Below, piece by piece: positions 53,996 through 63,238 of a stretch of 64,000 nt of DNA. Below the pieces are notes generated by a model. That model did no database searches and had not been told where the DNA came from. It saw nothing but the letters and a program-made list of their open reading frames with translations. The DNA lies in assembly GCF_029873215.1 (NCBI RefSeq), contig NZ_CP123620.1:62001-126000 (forward strand). Direction: 5' to 3'. How positions within the stretch are numbered: position 1 is the first letter of the stretch; each line of letters opens with the position of its first letter. The position numbers and the translations under genes are program-made. The DNA is from Nocardioides sp. BP30 (GTDB lineage Bacteria; Actinomycetota; Actinomycetes; Propionibacteriales; Nocardioidaceae).

Positions 53996-55651
53996 ATGGC
54001 TGATCCTCGCGCCGGCACTCCCGCCACCCTGGCCGACCTGGTCGACGTCCCCCAGCTGGTGACGGCGTACTTCGCCCGCACCCCCGATCCCGACGATCCG
54101 GCCCAGCAGGTGGTCTTCGGCACCTCCGGCCACCGCGGCTCGTCGCTGAAGACCTCGTTCAACGAGCACCACATCGTCGCCACTACCCAGGCGATCTGCG
54201 AGTACCGCAGGAACCAGGGGTACGACGGGCCACTCTTCCTCGGCCGCGACACGCACGCGCTCTCGGTGCCGGCGTACGTCTCGGCCGTCGAGGTGCTCAT
54301 CGGCAACGACGTCACCGTGCTGTTCCAGGACGGCTACCAGCCCACCCCGGCGGTGTCGCTGGCGATCATCGCCGCCAACCGCGGCAAGACCACGACGGGC
54401 TCGATCGCCGAGCGTTCGAGCGGGCTGGCCGACGGTATCGTGGTGACGCCCTCCCACAATCCGCCGACCGACGGCGGCTTCAAGTACAACCCGCCGCACG
54501 GCGGACCGGCCGACACCGACGCCACCGCCTGGATCGCCCGTCGGGCCAACGAGATCATCCGGGACGGCCTGCGCGACGTGCGGCGGGTGCCGTGGGCACG
54601 CGCCCGCACGCAGGCTCACGAGTACGACTTCCTCGGCCAGTACGTCGCAGCGCTCCCCGGCGTCCTGGATCTGGACGCGATCCGCTCCGCAGGCGTCCGG
54701 ATCGGCGCGGACCCGCTCGGCGGCGCGTCGGTCGAGTACTGGGCCCGGATCGCCGAGGCGCACCACCTGGACCTGACCGTCGTCAACCCCGTCGTCGATC
54801 CCACCTGGCGCTTCATGACCCTCGACTGGGACGCCAAGATCCGGATGGACTGCTCCTCGCCGTACTCGATGGCGTCGCTCGTCGAGCGCCGCGCCGATTT
54901 CGACATCAGCACCGGCAACGACGCCGACGCCGACCGGCACGGCATCGTCACCCCCGACGCCGGGCTGCTCAACCCGAACCACTTCCTCGCGGTCGCCATC
55001 GACCACCTCTTCGGCGGGGCGCGGCCGGACTGGCCGCAGGGCGCCCGGATCGGCAAGACCCTCGTCTCGTCCTCCATGATCGACCGGGTGGCCACCGCGC
55101 TGGGCAAGCCGCTGGTCGAGGTCCCGGTCGGCTTCAAGTGGTTCGTCGACGGCCTGCAGGACGGCTCCTTCGGCTTCGGCGGCGAGGAGTCGGCCGGCGC
55201 GTCGTTCCTGCGCAAGGACGGCAGCGCCTGGACCACCGACAAGGACGGCATCATCCTGGCGCTGCTGGCCTCGGAGATCCTGGCGACCAGCGGCAAGACG
55301 CCCTCGCAGCGGTATGCCGAGCTGGTCGCCGAGCACGGCGATCCGGCGTACGCGCGCATCGATGCGGCTGCCACGCCCGAGGAGAAGGCGGCGCTGGGCC
55401 GGCTCTCCCCGGACGCCGTGAGCGCCACCGAGCTGGCCGGCGAGGCGATCACCGCCAAGCTCACCCGTGCTCCGGGCAACGACGCCCCGATCGGCGGGCT
55501 GAAGGTGACGACCGAGTCGGCGTGGTTCGCCGCGCGTCCCTCGGGCACCGAGGACGTGTACAAGATCTACGCCGAGTCCTTCCGCGGGCCCGAGCATCTC
55601 GCCCAGGTGCAGGAGGAGGCGAAGTCGGTGGTCGCGGCAGCGCTGGGCTGA
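53996..55651 (+). CDS. pgm: Phosphoglucomutase
   Basis: Interconverts glucose 1-phosphate and glucose 6-phosphate, feeding glycogen, trehalose and cell-wall sugar nucleotides. ATG 53996 gives 551 residues, typical for the alpha-glucose specific type. VVFGTSGHRGSSLKTSFNEH opens the fold, the phosphoserine is in VVTPSHNPPTDGGFKYN, the metal loop is GNDADADRHG, the sugar loop GGEESAGASF and the phosphate loop ARPSGTEDVYKIYAES. An alternative start at GTG 53963 would add eleven residues. Confidence 0.96.
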   Translation: MADPRAGTPATLADLVDVPQLVTAYFARTPDPDDPAQQVVFGTSGHRGSSLKTSFNEHHIVATTQAICEYRRNQGYDGPLFLGRDTHALSVPAYVSAVEVLIGNDVTVLFQDGYQPTPAVSLAIIAANRGKTTTGSIAERSSGLADGIVVTPSHNPPTDGGFKYNPPHGGPADTDATAWIARRANEIIRDGLRDVRRVPWARARTQAHEYDFLGQYVAALPGVLDLDAIRSAGVRIGADPLGGASVEYWARIAEAHHLDLTVVNPVVDPTWRFMTLDWDAKIRMDCSSPYSMASLVERRADFDISTGNDADADRHGIVTPDAGLLNPNHFLAVAIDHLFGGARPDWPQGARIGKTLVSSSMIDRVATALGKPLVEVPVGFKWFVDGLQDGSFGFGGEESAGASFLRKDGSAWTTDKDGIILALLASEILATSGKTPSQRYAELVAEHGDPAYARIDAAATPEEKAALGRLSPDAVSATELAGEAITAKLTRAPGNDAPIGGLKVTTESAWFAARPSGTEDVYKIYAESFRGPEHLAQVQEEAKSVVAAALG

Positions 55652-55728
55652 GCCACGATCGTGTCGTGATGCCCAGGGTGACCCGGAGGTCACGGTGGGC
55701 ATCACAGGACTCGACTACGGTGAGGCCC

Positions 55729-56427
55729 GTGCGGGGGACGATCGTGACACTGGGCGGCGGCGGCTTCTCGATGGCCGACACCGGGATCACCCCCATCGAC
55801 GAGCTCTTGCTGGGGCTCACCGGGAAGCGGCGGCCACGGGTCTGCTTCGTCGGCACGGCCAGCGGCGACGCGGCGAGCTACCGCGAGCGGTTCTTCGACG
55901 CGTTCGGGGCCCGCGCCCACGCGAGCGCACTGGTGCTGTTCGGGCAGGCCACGCATGCCTTCACCGCCCCGCAGATCCTGCTCGAGCAGGATCTGGTGTA
56001 CGTCGGCGGCGGGTCGACCGCCAACCTCCTGGCGCTGTGGCGACTGCACGGCGTGCCGGCGCTCCTGGAGCAGGCGGCGGCCGGCGGCACGGTCCTGGCA
56101 GGCATCTCCGCCGGCATGAACTGCTGGTACGAGGGCTCCTCGACCGATTCCTTCGCTCCGCTGGCCCCGCTGCGCGACGGTCTGGGCTGGCTGCCCGGCA
56201 GCGCCTGTCCGCACTACTTCGCCGAGCCGGGCCGCGCCGAGCGGTTCGGGGAGTGGGTCGCCGACGGCACCCTCCCGCCGGGGTACGCCGCTGACGACGG
56301 GGTAGCCCTGGTCTGGCGCGACGGTGCGCTGGCCGAGGTCGTCAGCGAACGGCCGGGCGGGCAGGCGTTCGCCGTGACGGCGGCGGGCGAGACGCCGCTC
56401 GAGGTGCGGCTGCTGGCGCGGTTCTGA
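55729..56427 (+). CDS. Peptidase E-like protein (S51 family)
   Basis: A 232-residue protein with the class-I-glutamine-amidotransferase-like fold of dipeptidase E and cyanophycinase. The nucleophile elbow is GISAGMNCW (Ser127). The N-terminal TIVTLGGGGFSM and DLVYVGGGSTANLLALWR are characteristic of the family, and PHYFAEPGRAERF provides the usual His region. It would cleave Asp-containing dipeptides. GTG 55729 (TACGGT 7 nt upstream) is chosen; GTG 55720 is a near alternative. Confidence 0.87.
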   Translation: MRGTIVTLGGGGFSMADTGITPIDELLLGLTGKRRPRVCFVGTASGDAASYRERFFDAFGARAHASALVLFGQATHAFTAPQILLEQDLVYVGGGSTANLLALWRLHGVPALLEQAAAGGTVLAGISAGMNCWYEGSSTDSFAPLAPLRDGLGWLPGSACPHYFAEPGRAERFGEWVADGTLPPGYAADDGVALVWRDGALAEVVSERPGGQAFAVTAAGETPLEVRLLARF

Positions 56428-56460
56428 CCCCTGGGGGTCAACACCGCCGCCAGAGCCGCC

Positions 56461-56856
56461 TCACAGGTGATCCGGCACGATCAGCGCGTCGGGGTCCTGC
56501 CGCGGGGGCAGCGATCCGAGCGCACGCTTGACCAGCGCGACCCGGGTCAGCAGGAGCGCCTTACGGCGCAGCCTGCTCTCCTCGCCGAGTCGCTCCTCCA
56601 CCGCCGCGGTGATCTGGGCGTCGGTGAAGACCGGTCGCTGCCCGACGGCGACCTCGACGTCGGGCAGCGCGACGAGCACCGGAAGGATCTGGTCGCCGAG
56701 ACCGTCGAGCACGAGGAAGCGCTGGTAGCGGCTGACCGACTCCCACAGCTCGTCCTCGGTCATCCGGCCCTTGCGGACCCGCTTGTCGCGCGCGGCCAGC
56801 ACGCTCTTGGCCGCGCCGGTCAGCGCAGCCGTGAGCTCCCGCTCGGTGAGCCGCAT
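56461..56856 (-). CDS. Hypothetical protein at the end of the desaturase operon
   Basis: A 131-residue, mainly helical cytosolic protein, not recognised. ATG 56856 lies one base after the desaturase stop, so it is translated with that gene. The centre RMTEDELWESVSRYQRFLVLDG, LPVLVALPDVEVAVGQRPVF and DAQITAAVEERLGEESRLRR read like a small helical adaptor, and the end is LGSLPPRQDPDALIVPDHL. Context suggests a role in lipid desaturation, for example as a regulator or assembly factor; this is only inference. Confidence 0.75.
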   Translation of the reverse strand: MRLTERELTAALTGAAKSVLAARDKRVRKGRMTEDELWESVSRYQRFLVLDGLGDQILPVLVALPDVEVAVGQRPVFTDAQITAAVEERLGEESRLRRKALLLTRVALVKRALGSLPPRQDPDALIVPDHL

Positions 56857-56857
56857 G

Positions 56858-58084
56858 TCAGGCCAGGTAGGCGGCCTCGAGGTCCAGCCGCTCCTGGAGC
56901 CGACGCCGCTCGGCACGCGAGCCACGAGCCATTTTCCACAGGACCTTCACCTGCGAGGGCAGGTTGCTCGGCCGGGTGGTGGCCAGCCAGTTGTTCGGGA
57001 ACGAGAGGCGCACGACCTTGTGCCAGGCCGAGTAGACCTGCTGCGGCAACGGCGCGGCGTGGTAGTGCAGGCCGTACTTCTCGAAGAGCGCCTGCACCTT
57101 CGGCGCGACCTCGGCGTACCGGTTCGAGGGCAGGTCGGGCCACAGGTGGTGCTCGATCTGGTGCGACAGGTTCCCGCTCATGATGTGCATCGCCTTGGAG
57201 CCGGAGATGTTGGCCGAGCCGAGCATCTGGCGCAGGTACCACTCGCCGCGGGTCTCGTCCGGGTCGATGGCCGCCTTCTCGTAGGTCTCCACGCCCTCGG
57301 GGAAATGGCCGCACATGATCACGCTGTGCGACCACACGTTCCGCACGACGTTGGCGGTGACGTTGGCGGCCAGGGTGGTGAGGAAGGACGGGCCCGAGAG
57401 GAGCGGGTGGACGACGTAGTCCTTGGTCGCCTGCTTGCGGATCTTCCTCAGCGTCTTGCGAACGTTCTCCTTGAACTCCGCCGACGGCTCGATGCCGCGC
57501 TTCTTCTTGCGGATGGTGGCGCCGAGCTCGAGGTCGTAGGCAGCGATGCCGTACTCGAAGACCAGCATGTTGACGAAGTTGTAGACCGGCTGCAGCAGGC
57601 TGGCTGGTGTCCAACGCTGGTCCTCGTCGACGCGCATGATGCCGTAGCCGAGGTCGTTGTCCTTGCCGATGATGTTCGTGTACGTGTGGTGCAGCTCGTT
57701 GTGGCTGTGCTTCCAGCTCTCGGCGGTTGAGGCGCTGTCCCACTCCCACACGGTCGAGTGGATCTTCGGGTCGCGCATCCAGTCCCACTGGCCGTGCAGG
57801 ATGTTGTGGCCGATCTCCATGTTGTCCAGGATCTTGGCAACGGAGAGACCAGCGGTGCCGACGATCCAGGCCGGCGGGAAGATCGAGGCGAGCAGCACCG
57901 CGCGCGAGCCGAGCTCGAGGTAGCGCTGGGTCTTGATCACGCGACGGATGTAGCGCGCGTCGGACTCGCCCCGGGAGTCGATCACCGACTGCCGGATCGC
58001 GTCGAGCTCCCGCCCGAGTTCCTCGATGTCCTCGGGCGTGAGGTGGGCGATCGCGCTGTCGGGCTTCTTGGTGATGACGGTCAT
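56858..58084 (-). CDS. Fatty acid (acyl-CoA) desaturase, DesA3-like
   Basis: Membrane di-iron desaturase of 408 residues. The three His boxes are HNILHGQW (93-97), HSHNELHHTYTN (126-133) and HQIEHHLWP, with helices at about 60-85 and further hydrophobic segments near 155-175 and 215-235. Similar mycobacterial DesA3 proteins make oleoyl-CoA with electrons from the Rv3230c reductase, and a reductase of that type is encoded directly upstream with an ATGA overlap. ATG 58084. Confidence 0.93.
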   Translation of the reverse strand: MTVITKKPDSAIAHLTPEDIEELGRELDAIRQSVIDSRGESDARYIRRVIKTQRYLELGSRAVLLASIFPPAWIVGTAGLSVAKILDNMEIGHNILHGQWDWMRDPKIHSTVWEWDSASTAESWKHSHNELHHTYTNIIGKDNDLGYGIMRVDEDQRWTPASLLQPVYNFVNMLVFEYGIAAYDLELGATIRKKKRGIEPSAEFKENVRKTLRKIRKQATKDYVVHPLLSGPSFLTTLAANVTANVVRNVWSHSVIMCGHFPEGVETYEKAAIDPDETRGEWYLRQMLGSANISGSKAMHIMSGNLSHQIEHHLWPDLPSNRYAEVAPKVQALFEKYGLHYHAAPLPQQVYSAWHKVVRLSFPNNWLATTRPSNLPSQVKVLWKMARGSRAERRRLQERLDLEAAYLA

Positions 58085-59268
58085 CGGACTCGCTCCTTGT
58101 GCTCGATCGTGCAGGCGCCGGCGGCGGCGCTGATGCAGGTCTGGACGGGAAGGCCGGCGACCGGCGTCTCCCCCGGTACGGCGACGGTCACGTCGCCGGT
58201 GCGCAGGTCGCGCACCGCACCCTCCTTCAGCGGGAGGATGCAACCCATGCAGATGCCCATCCGGCACCCGCTGGGCATCAGGACACCCGCCTCCTCGGCG
58301 GCGTCCAGGATCGTGGTGGCGCCGTCGAGCTCGAGCGTCTGCCCGGCGATCGACAGCGTGCCGCCCTCGCCGGCCTCGACCGCGCCCACCCGGAACTGCT
58401 CGGTGTAGAGCTCCAGGCCGCGCTCGGCGTGGTGCGCCTCGAGCGCATCGAGCAGCCCGTGCGGGCCGCACGCGTACGTGGTGCGCTCGGCCAGGTCGGG
58501 CACCAGCTCCTCGAGCGTGGCGACGTCGAAGACACCGTGGGTGTCGTCGTACCGAGGGATCAGGTTGATCGCGCCCGCCGCGTGCAGCTCGGCGAGGTTG
58601 CGCCGGAAGATCGTCTGCGGCTCGCTCGGCGCGAGGTGGACGACGGTGATGGAGAGCGGCTTCGGCTCGCCCCTGTCTCGGCCGGCGGCGTCCCACAGGA
58701 CACCCGAGTCGGTGACGGGGAAGAGGTTGCGCAGCATGCCGATCACCGGGGTGATGCCGGAGCCGGCGGTGACGAAGAGCAGCTTGCGGTGAGTGTGGTC
58801 GAGTACGAACTCGCCCGCTGCCTGCTCCAGGTGGACCAGCGTGCCGGGCTTGGCCTGGTGCACCAGGAAGGGGCTCACCACGCCGCCGGGGACGGCCTTG
58901 ACGGTGATCGAGATGTGCCCATCGGGTCGCGGACCGTGCGTCAGGGAGTAGGCGCGCCACTGCCGGCGGCCGTCGACGTCGATGCCGATCCGGATGTACT
59001 GCCCCGGGACGTGGCCGGCCCAGTCCTTGCCGGGCTGGAGCTCGATCGTGGCCGCGTCGGAGGTCTCGGCCCGCACCGCGACGATGCGCGCGCGCAGGTC
59101 AGCGCCGCGGCGCAGCGGGTGGAAGAGGTCGAGGACGTCGGAGGGCTCCAGCGGAGTCACCGCTGCGGAGACGACCGTGTGCAGCCGCTCTCGGAGAGAG
59201 CGCCGCAGGCCGCCGGAACGCGAGGACGTCGCGCGCTGGGTCGTCGAGCGAAGGGCTGCACTGCTCAT
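58081..59268 (-). CDS. Ferredoxin reductase for the desaturase
   Basis: A 395-residue fusion of an FAD/NAD(P)H reductase and a C-terminal plant-type [2Fe-2S] ferredoxin. GQYIRIGIDVDGRRQWRAYSLTHG binds FAD, VTAGSGITPVIGMLRNL binds NADPH, and CRMGICMGC plus a later Cys in PVQTCISAA (Cx4Cx2CxnC) hold the cluster. It passes electrons from NADPH to the desaturase. ATG 59268. The gene is divergent from the PucR regulator with 86 bp between the starts. Confidence 0.93.
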   Translation of the reverse strand: MSSAALRSTTQRATSSRSGGLRRSLRERLHTVVSAAVTPLEPSDVLDLFHPLRRGADLRARIVAVRAETSDAATIELQPGKDWAGHVPGQYIRIGIDVDGRRQWRAYSLTHGPRPDGHISITVKAVPGGVVSPFLVHQAKPGTLVHLEQAAGEFVLDHTHRKLLFVTAGSGITPVIGMLRNLFPVTDSGVLWDAAGRDRGEPKPLSITVVHLAPSEPQTIFRRNLAELHAAGAINLIPRYDDTHGVFDVATLEELVPDLAERTTYACGPHGLLDALEAHHAERGLELYTEQFRVGAVEAGEGGTLSIAGQTLELDGATTILDAAEEAGVLMPSGCRMGICMGCILPLKEGAVRDLRTGDVTVAVPGETPVAGLPVQTCISAAAGACTIEHKERVR

Positions 59269-59282
59269 GACCTCTAGATTGC

Positions 59283-59297
59283 TACGCGCTGGGCGTA
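59283..59297. promoter_or_regulatory. Inverted repeat in the desaturase/PucR intergenic region
   Basis: TACGC-GCTGG-GCGTA is an inverted repeat with 5-bp arms, 15 nt before the reductase start and about 60 nt before the PucR start. It may be the PucR target and part of a lipid-responsive switch. Short arms keep confidence modest. Confidence 0.4.
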
Positions 59298-59354
59298 AAC
59301 TCCTGTGTTGCGCACGTGAATGTCCGCCTCACAATTGTTCGTCGGAGACAAAGA

Positions 59355-60503
59355 ATGACGAGAACCGAGCCGACGCTCCTGCTGCCACCCGACATCGTCG
59401 ACCGGCTCCGCGAGATCCTCCCACGGGTCGGCGAGGACGTGGTCGCGGCGGTGATCAACGAGGTTCCGCCCTACCGCGGGGCCTGGTCGGACCAGATGAG
59501 CCTGACCATCCAGACGGCCGTCAAGGTGGCCCTCGGGGGCTTCCTGTCGGTCGCATCGGGTGAGATGGCCGATGCCGGCCAGGCCACGCCGCCGGCCGTG
59601 CAGGGCGCTTATGAACTGGGCCGGGGCGAGGCCCGGAGCGGCCGGACCACCGAGGCGATCCTGGCGGCGTACCGGATCGGCGCGCGGGTGGCGTGGCGCG
59701 AGCTCTCTCGGTGCGCCGTGGAGGCCGGCCTGCCGGCCGAGTCGCTGGTGGAGCTCGCGGCGCTGGTCTTCGCCTGGATCGACGAGGTCTCCGACGCCTC
59801 CGTGGCCGGGCACGCCGACGAGCTCGCCACCGCGGGCCGGGTGCGCCAGCAGCTGCTCTCCCGGCTGGGCCGGATGCTGCTGCGCGGGGACGCGCCCGAC
59901 GCGCTCGACGCCGCCGCCGACCGGGCCGGCTGGATCAAACCCAGCACCTTGACCGCCGCGCTCGTGCCGGCCGCCCAGGTGGGACCGGTGCTCGCCATGG
60001 TCTCCCAGGCCACCCTGGTCATCAACGACGTCGCCGACCTCGAGGACGTCACCCTGCTGCTCGTCCCCGACGTCCACGACCGCGGCCGCGGTGCCCTGCT
60101 GCGCGTTCTGGAAGGGCGCGGCGCCGTCTGCGGTCCGGCCAAGCCGTGGCGCGACGCCCGGGTGTCGGTGGAGCGCGCGCTGCGGGCCCGTTCCGCCGAC
60201 CTCGGCCCGGACACCGACCAGACGCTGGTACCCCTGGTGCTCGACGCGGATCCCGACGCGCGTGCCGACCTGCGCGCCGCCGTGCTCAGGCCGCTGGCCG
60301 ACCTGCGCCCCAACACCGTCGAGAAGCTGACCGAGACGTTGCGCTCCTGGCTGCTGCACCAGGGCCGGCGCGAGGAGGTCGCTGCCGAGCTGTTCGTCCA
60401 CCCGCAGACGGTGCGCTACCGCATCAGCCAGCTGCGCGAGGTGTACGGCGACAAGCTGGAGGACCCGGCCTGGTTGTTGGCGCTGACCGTGGCGCTGGGG
60501 TAG
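59355..60503 (+). CDS. PucR/CdaR-family transcriptional regulator
   Basis: A 382-residue regulator, start ATG 59355; a longer start at 59316 would add a basic stretch. The N-terminal half is an uncharacterised helical sensor (TTEAILAAYRIGARVAWREL), then a GGDEF-like CdaR segment, and the C-terminal HTH_30 motif is VEKLTETLRSWLLHQGRREE and ELFVHPQTVRYRISQLREV. It diverges from the desaturase operon and is the likely regulator. Its TAG stop (60501) lies inside the left arm of a palindrome. Confidence 0.88.
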   Translation: MTRTEPTLLLPPDIVDRLREILPRVGEDVVAAVINEVPPYRGAWSDQMSLTIQTAVKVALGGFLSVASGEMADAGQATPPAVQGAYELGRGEARSGRTTEAILAAYRIGARVAWRELSRCAVEAGLPAESLVELAALVFAWIDEVSDASVAGHADELATAGRVRQQLLSRLGRMLLRGDAPDALDAAADRAGWIKPSTLTAALVPAAQVGPVLAMVSQATLVINDVADLEDVTLLLVPDVHDRGRGALLRVLEGRGAVCGPAKPWRDARVSVERALRARSADLGPDTDQTLVPLVLDADPDARADLRAAVLRPLADLRPNTVEKLTETLRSWLLHQGRREEVAAELFVHPQTVRYRISQLREVYGDKLEDPAWLLALTVALG

Positions 60504-60563
60504 TCCGGGGCACAAATCAGCGTTCGGGCGCGTGGAGAGCTGATCTGCGCCCCGGACTATCCC
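60497..60563. repeat. Intergenic palindrome, family B copy 2
   Basis: Arms 60497-60520 and 60540-60563 pair over 24 bases with three mismatches around a 19-nt loop. The left arm differs by one base from that of the copy at 35043 and includes the PucR stop codon TAG. The arm reads GGGGTAGTCCGGGGCAC then AAATCAG. Confidence 0.9.
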
Positions 60564-60599
60564 GGCACTGCCCCTGGCCCCGCCGCCTACGGTGGGAGC

Positions 60600-61505
60600 A
60601 TGCGCCGCGCACCTGTCCTCGCCGTGTTGGCCCTCGGGACCGCGTTGCTGGCGGGGTGCGGGAGTGGATCGCATTCGGCGGACCCGAGCGGGCAGCAGTC
60701 GGACGGCGCATCGGCGAGCGCCACCGCCGCTGGCACCGCCGGAGGCACGGCGGGCCCGGCGATCACCGGCGGCTACGTGGCGCTGGGTGACTCCTACTCG
60801 GCCGCGCCCGGCGTACCGACCGTCCAGTTCGCCTCCGGATGCGTGCGCTCGACCAACAACTATCCCCATCTGATCGCCGCCGCCTTGCCGGGCCTCGCGC
60901 TCACCGACGTGACCTGCTCGGCTGCGACCACCTCCTCACTCAGCGCCGCTCAGCACACGGCCGCAGCGCTGAGCCTGCACGTGCCGCCGCAGCTGGACGC
61001 CCTCAGCGCCACCACCCGCTACGTCACCGTCGGCATCGGCGGCAACGACGTCGGCCTGTTCAACGCTCTGGTCGGCTGCATGACCAAGGGCGACTGCAAG
61101 GCGACGTACGGCGACCAGGCCGACTCGGCCGTCGAGACCATCGGGGAGCACGTCACCGCCGCGCTGCAGGCCGTGCACGCCAAGGCTCCCCACGCCGAGG
61201 TCGCGCTGGTGGGCTACCCGCAGCTGGTCCCCGCCTCGGGCAGCTGCGCGGCGCTGCCACTCCAGGAGGCGGACAGGGCGTTCCTGCACCAGCTCTTCAT
61301 CGACATCTCGCAACGGATGGCGCAGGCGGCCAAGGACGCCGACGCCCGGTTCGTGGACGTGCTCGACGCCAGCCGGGGCCACGACATCTGCTCCGCCGAT
61401 CCGTGGATCAACGGGCCGCACAACACCGCCCAGGCCTTCGCCTTCCACCCGTTCGAGGAGGAGCAGCGGGCGGTGGCTGCGCTGGTGGTGAAGGCGCTCG
61501 GCTAG
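60600..61505 (+). CDS. Secreted SGNH hydrolase lipoprotein
   Basis: A 301-residue esterase/lipase of the SGNH family on the cell surface. The signal ends LLAGC, so Cys20 is lipidated, followed by a Ser/Ala/Gly linker to about 55. The catalytic blocks are YVALGDSYSAAP (Ser), VTVGIGGNDVGLF (Gly, Asn) and FAFHPFEEEQ (His). Three disulfide pairs are likely (SGCVRS, DVTCSAA, VGCMTKGDC). Similar Streptomyces enzymes act on lipids. TACGGT 6 nt before ATG 60600 gives a leaderless-type promoter. Confidence 0.92.
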   Translation: MRRAPVLAVLALGTALLAGCGSGSHSADPSGQQSDGASASATAAGTAGGTAGPAITGGYVALGDSYSAAPGVPTVQFASGCVRSTNNYPHLIAAALPGLALTDVTCSAATTSSLSAAQHTAAALSLHVPPQLDALSATTRYVTVGIGGNDVGLFNALVGCMTKGDCKATYGDQADSAVETIGEHVTAALQAVHAKAPHAEVALVGYPQLVPASGSCAALPLQEADRAFLHQLFIDISQRMAQAAKDADARFVDVLDASRGHDICSADPWINGPHNTAQAFAFHPFEEEQRAVAALVVKALG

Positions 61506-61523
61506 GCGTCCGGCACCGTCGAC

Positions 61524-63188
61524 TCAGGCCTCGGCCACCCGCCCGTCCTCCACCTGCAGCCGCCGCGTGGTCCGTACCGCCGAGAGCATCCGGCGATCGT
61601 GGGTCACCAGCAGCAACGTGCCGGGGTAGGAGTCGAGCGCCTTCTCCAGCTGCTCGATGGCCGGCAGGTCGAGATGGTTGGTCGGCTCGTCGAGCACCAG
61701 CAGGTTCACCCCGCGCGCCTGCAGCAGCGCCAGCGCGGCGCGGGTGCGCTCGCCGGGGCTGAGGCTGGCGGCGGGCCGGGTGACGTGCTCGGCCTTCAGG
61801 CCGTACTTGGCCAGCAGGGTGCGGATCTCCTCCGGTGCGAGATCGGGCACCTGCGCAGCGAAGGCGTCCACGAGGGCCGGCTCCGCCCCCGGGCGCCCGG
61901 CCTCGAACAGCGCGCGAGCCTGGTCCACCTCGCCGACGACGACCCCCGGACCCAGGTGGGCAATGCCCTCGTCGAGCGGGATCCGGCCCAGGAGCGCGCC
62001 CAGCAGGGTGGTCTTGCCCGAGCCGTTCGGACCGGTGATCGCCACCTTCTCCGCCCAGCCGATCTCCAGGTCGACGGGACCGAACGTGAACCCGCCGCGG
62101 CGTACGACCGCTCCCCGCAAAGCGGCGGTGACGGCTCCCGAGCGCGGCGCCGCGGCGATCTCCATGCGCAGCTCCCACTCCTTGCGCGGCTCCTCGACGG
62201 CATGGCGCTCGAGCCGCTCGATCGCCTTCTCGGACTGGCGCACCTTCGCGGCCTGCTTCTCGGCGGAGTCGGCGGCGAAGTTCTTCACGAACTTGTCCCG
62301 CTCGGTGGCCTGCTTGCGGCGCGCGTTCCGGACACCCTGGGTGGCCCAGTTGCGCTGGGTCACCATCCTGTCCTTCAGGCCGCCGAGCTTGTCGGCGTAC
62401 TCCTCGTAGGCCTCGCGGGCATGCTCGCGAGCGATCTCGCGCTCGCGGAGGTAGGCCTCATAGCCGCCGCCGTACAGGTTGATCTGGTGCTGGTGCAGGT
62501 CCAGCTCCAGGACCCTGGTGACGGTGCGCGCCAGGAACTCGCGGTCGTGGCTGACGACCACCACGCCCGCCCGCAGACCGGTCACGAACCGTTCGAGGCG
62601 CTCCAGCCCGTCGAGGTCGAGGTCGTTGGTGGGCTCGTCGAGCAGGAAGACGTCGTAGCGGCTCAGCAGCAGCGAGGCCAGGTTCGCCCGGGCGGCCTGG
62701 CCGCCGGACAGTCCCGTCATCAGGGCGTCGAGGCCGACGGCGAGCCCGAGGTCGGCGACCACCTGCTCGGCACGCTCCTCCAGGTCGGCGCCACCGAGCG
62801 CGAGCCAGTGGTCGAGCGCCTCGGCGAACTCGTCCTGCACCGGGCCCGCCGGGTCGGCCTCGTAGGCGGCGGTCGCCGCGTCGTACCGCGCCTGCGCCGC
62901 CGCGACACCGGTGCGCCGTGCCAGGAAGTCGCGCACGGTCTCCCCCGCGCGGCGCTCGGTCTCCTGGGGCAGGTAGCCGACCGCGGCCGTCGGCGGCGTG
63001 AGCGCGATCGAGCCCTCCTCGGGCTCGAGCTCACCGGCCAGCGTGCGCAGCAGGGTGGACTTTCCGGCGCCGTTCGGCCCGACCAGACCCACCACATCAC
63101 CGGGCGCGACGACCAGGTCGAGGGCGTCGAAGAGGGCTCTCGCGCCGAACCCGGCCGCTAGTTCACGGACCTGCAAGGTGGCGCTCAT
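61524..63188 (-). CDS. ABC-F family ATPase
   Basis: A 554-residue protein with two nucleotide-binding domains and no membrane part, hence a translation factor or antibiotic-resistance type ABC-F. The first NBD has Walker A GPNGAGKST, signature LSGGQAARANLASLLL and DEPTNDLD; the linker (about 245-330) is long, charged and helical (AREAYEEYADKLGGLKDRMV, ERDKFVKNFAADSAEK); the second NBD has GPNGSGKTT, LSPGERTRAALALLQ and DEPTNHLDLPAIEQLE. Its role in ribosome protection or translation cannot be read from the sequence. ATG 63188. Confidence 0.92.
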   Translation of the reverse strand: MSATLQVRELAAGFGARALFDALDLVVAPGDVVGLVGPNGAGKSTLLRTLAGELEPEEGSIALTPPTAAVGYLPQETERRAGETVRDFLARRTGVAAAQARYDAATAAYEADPAGPVQDEFAEALDHWLALGGADLEERAEQVVADLGLAVGLDALMTGLSGGQAARANLASLLLSRYDVFLLDEPTNDLDLDGLERLERFVTGLRAGVVVVSHDREFLARTVTRVLELDLHQHQINLYGGGYEAYLREREIAREHAREAYEEYADKLGGLKDRMVTQRNWATQGVRNARRKQATERDKFVKNFAADSAEKQAAKVRQSEKAIERLERHAVEEPRKEWELRMEIAAAPRSGAVTAALRGAVVRRGGFTFGPVDLEIGWAEKVAITGPNGSGKTTLLGALLGRIPLDEGIAHLGPGVVVGEVDQARALFEAGRPGAEPALVDAFAAQVPDLAPEEIRTLLAKYGLKAEHVTRPAASLSPGERTRAALALLQARGVNLLVLDEPTNHLDLPAIEQLEKALDSYPGTLLLVTHDRRMLSAVRTTRRLQVEDGRVAEA

Positions 63189-63238
63189 GGGTCAGAACGC
63201 TACCCACGACCGCCACCGAATTTCGTACGGTGACGGCC

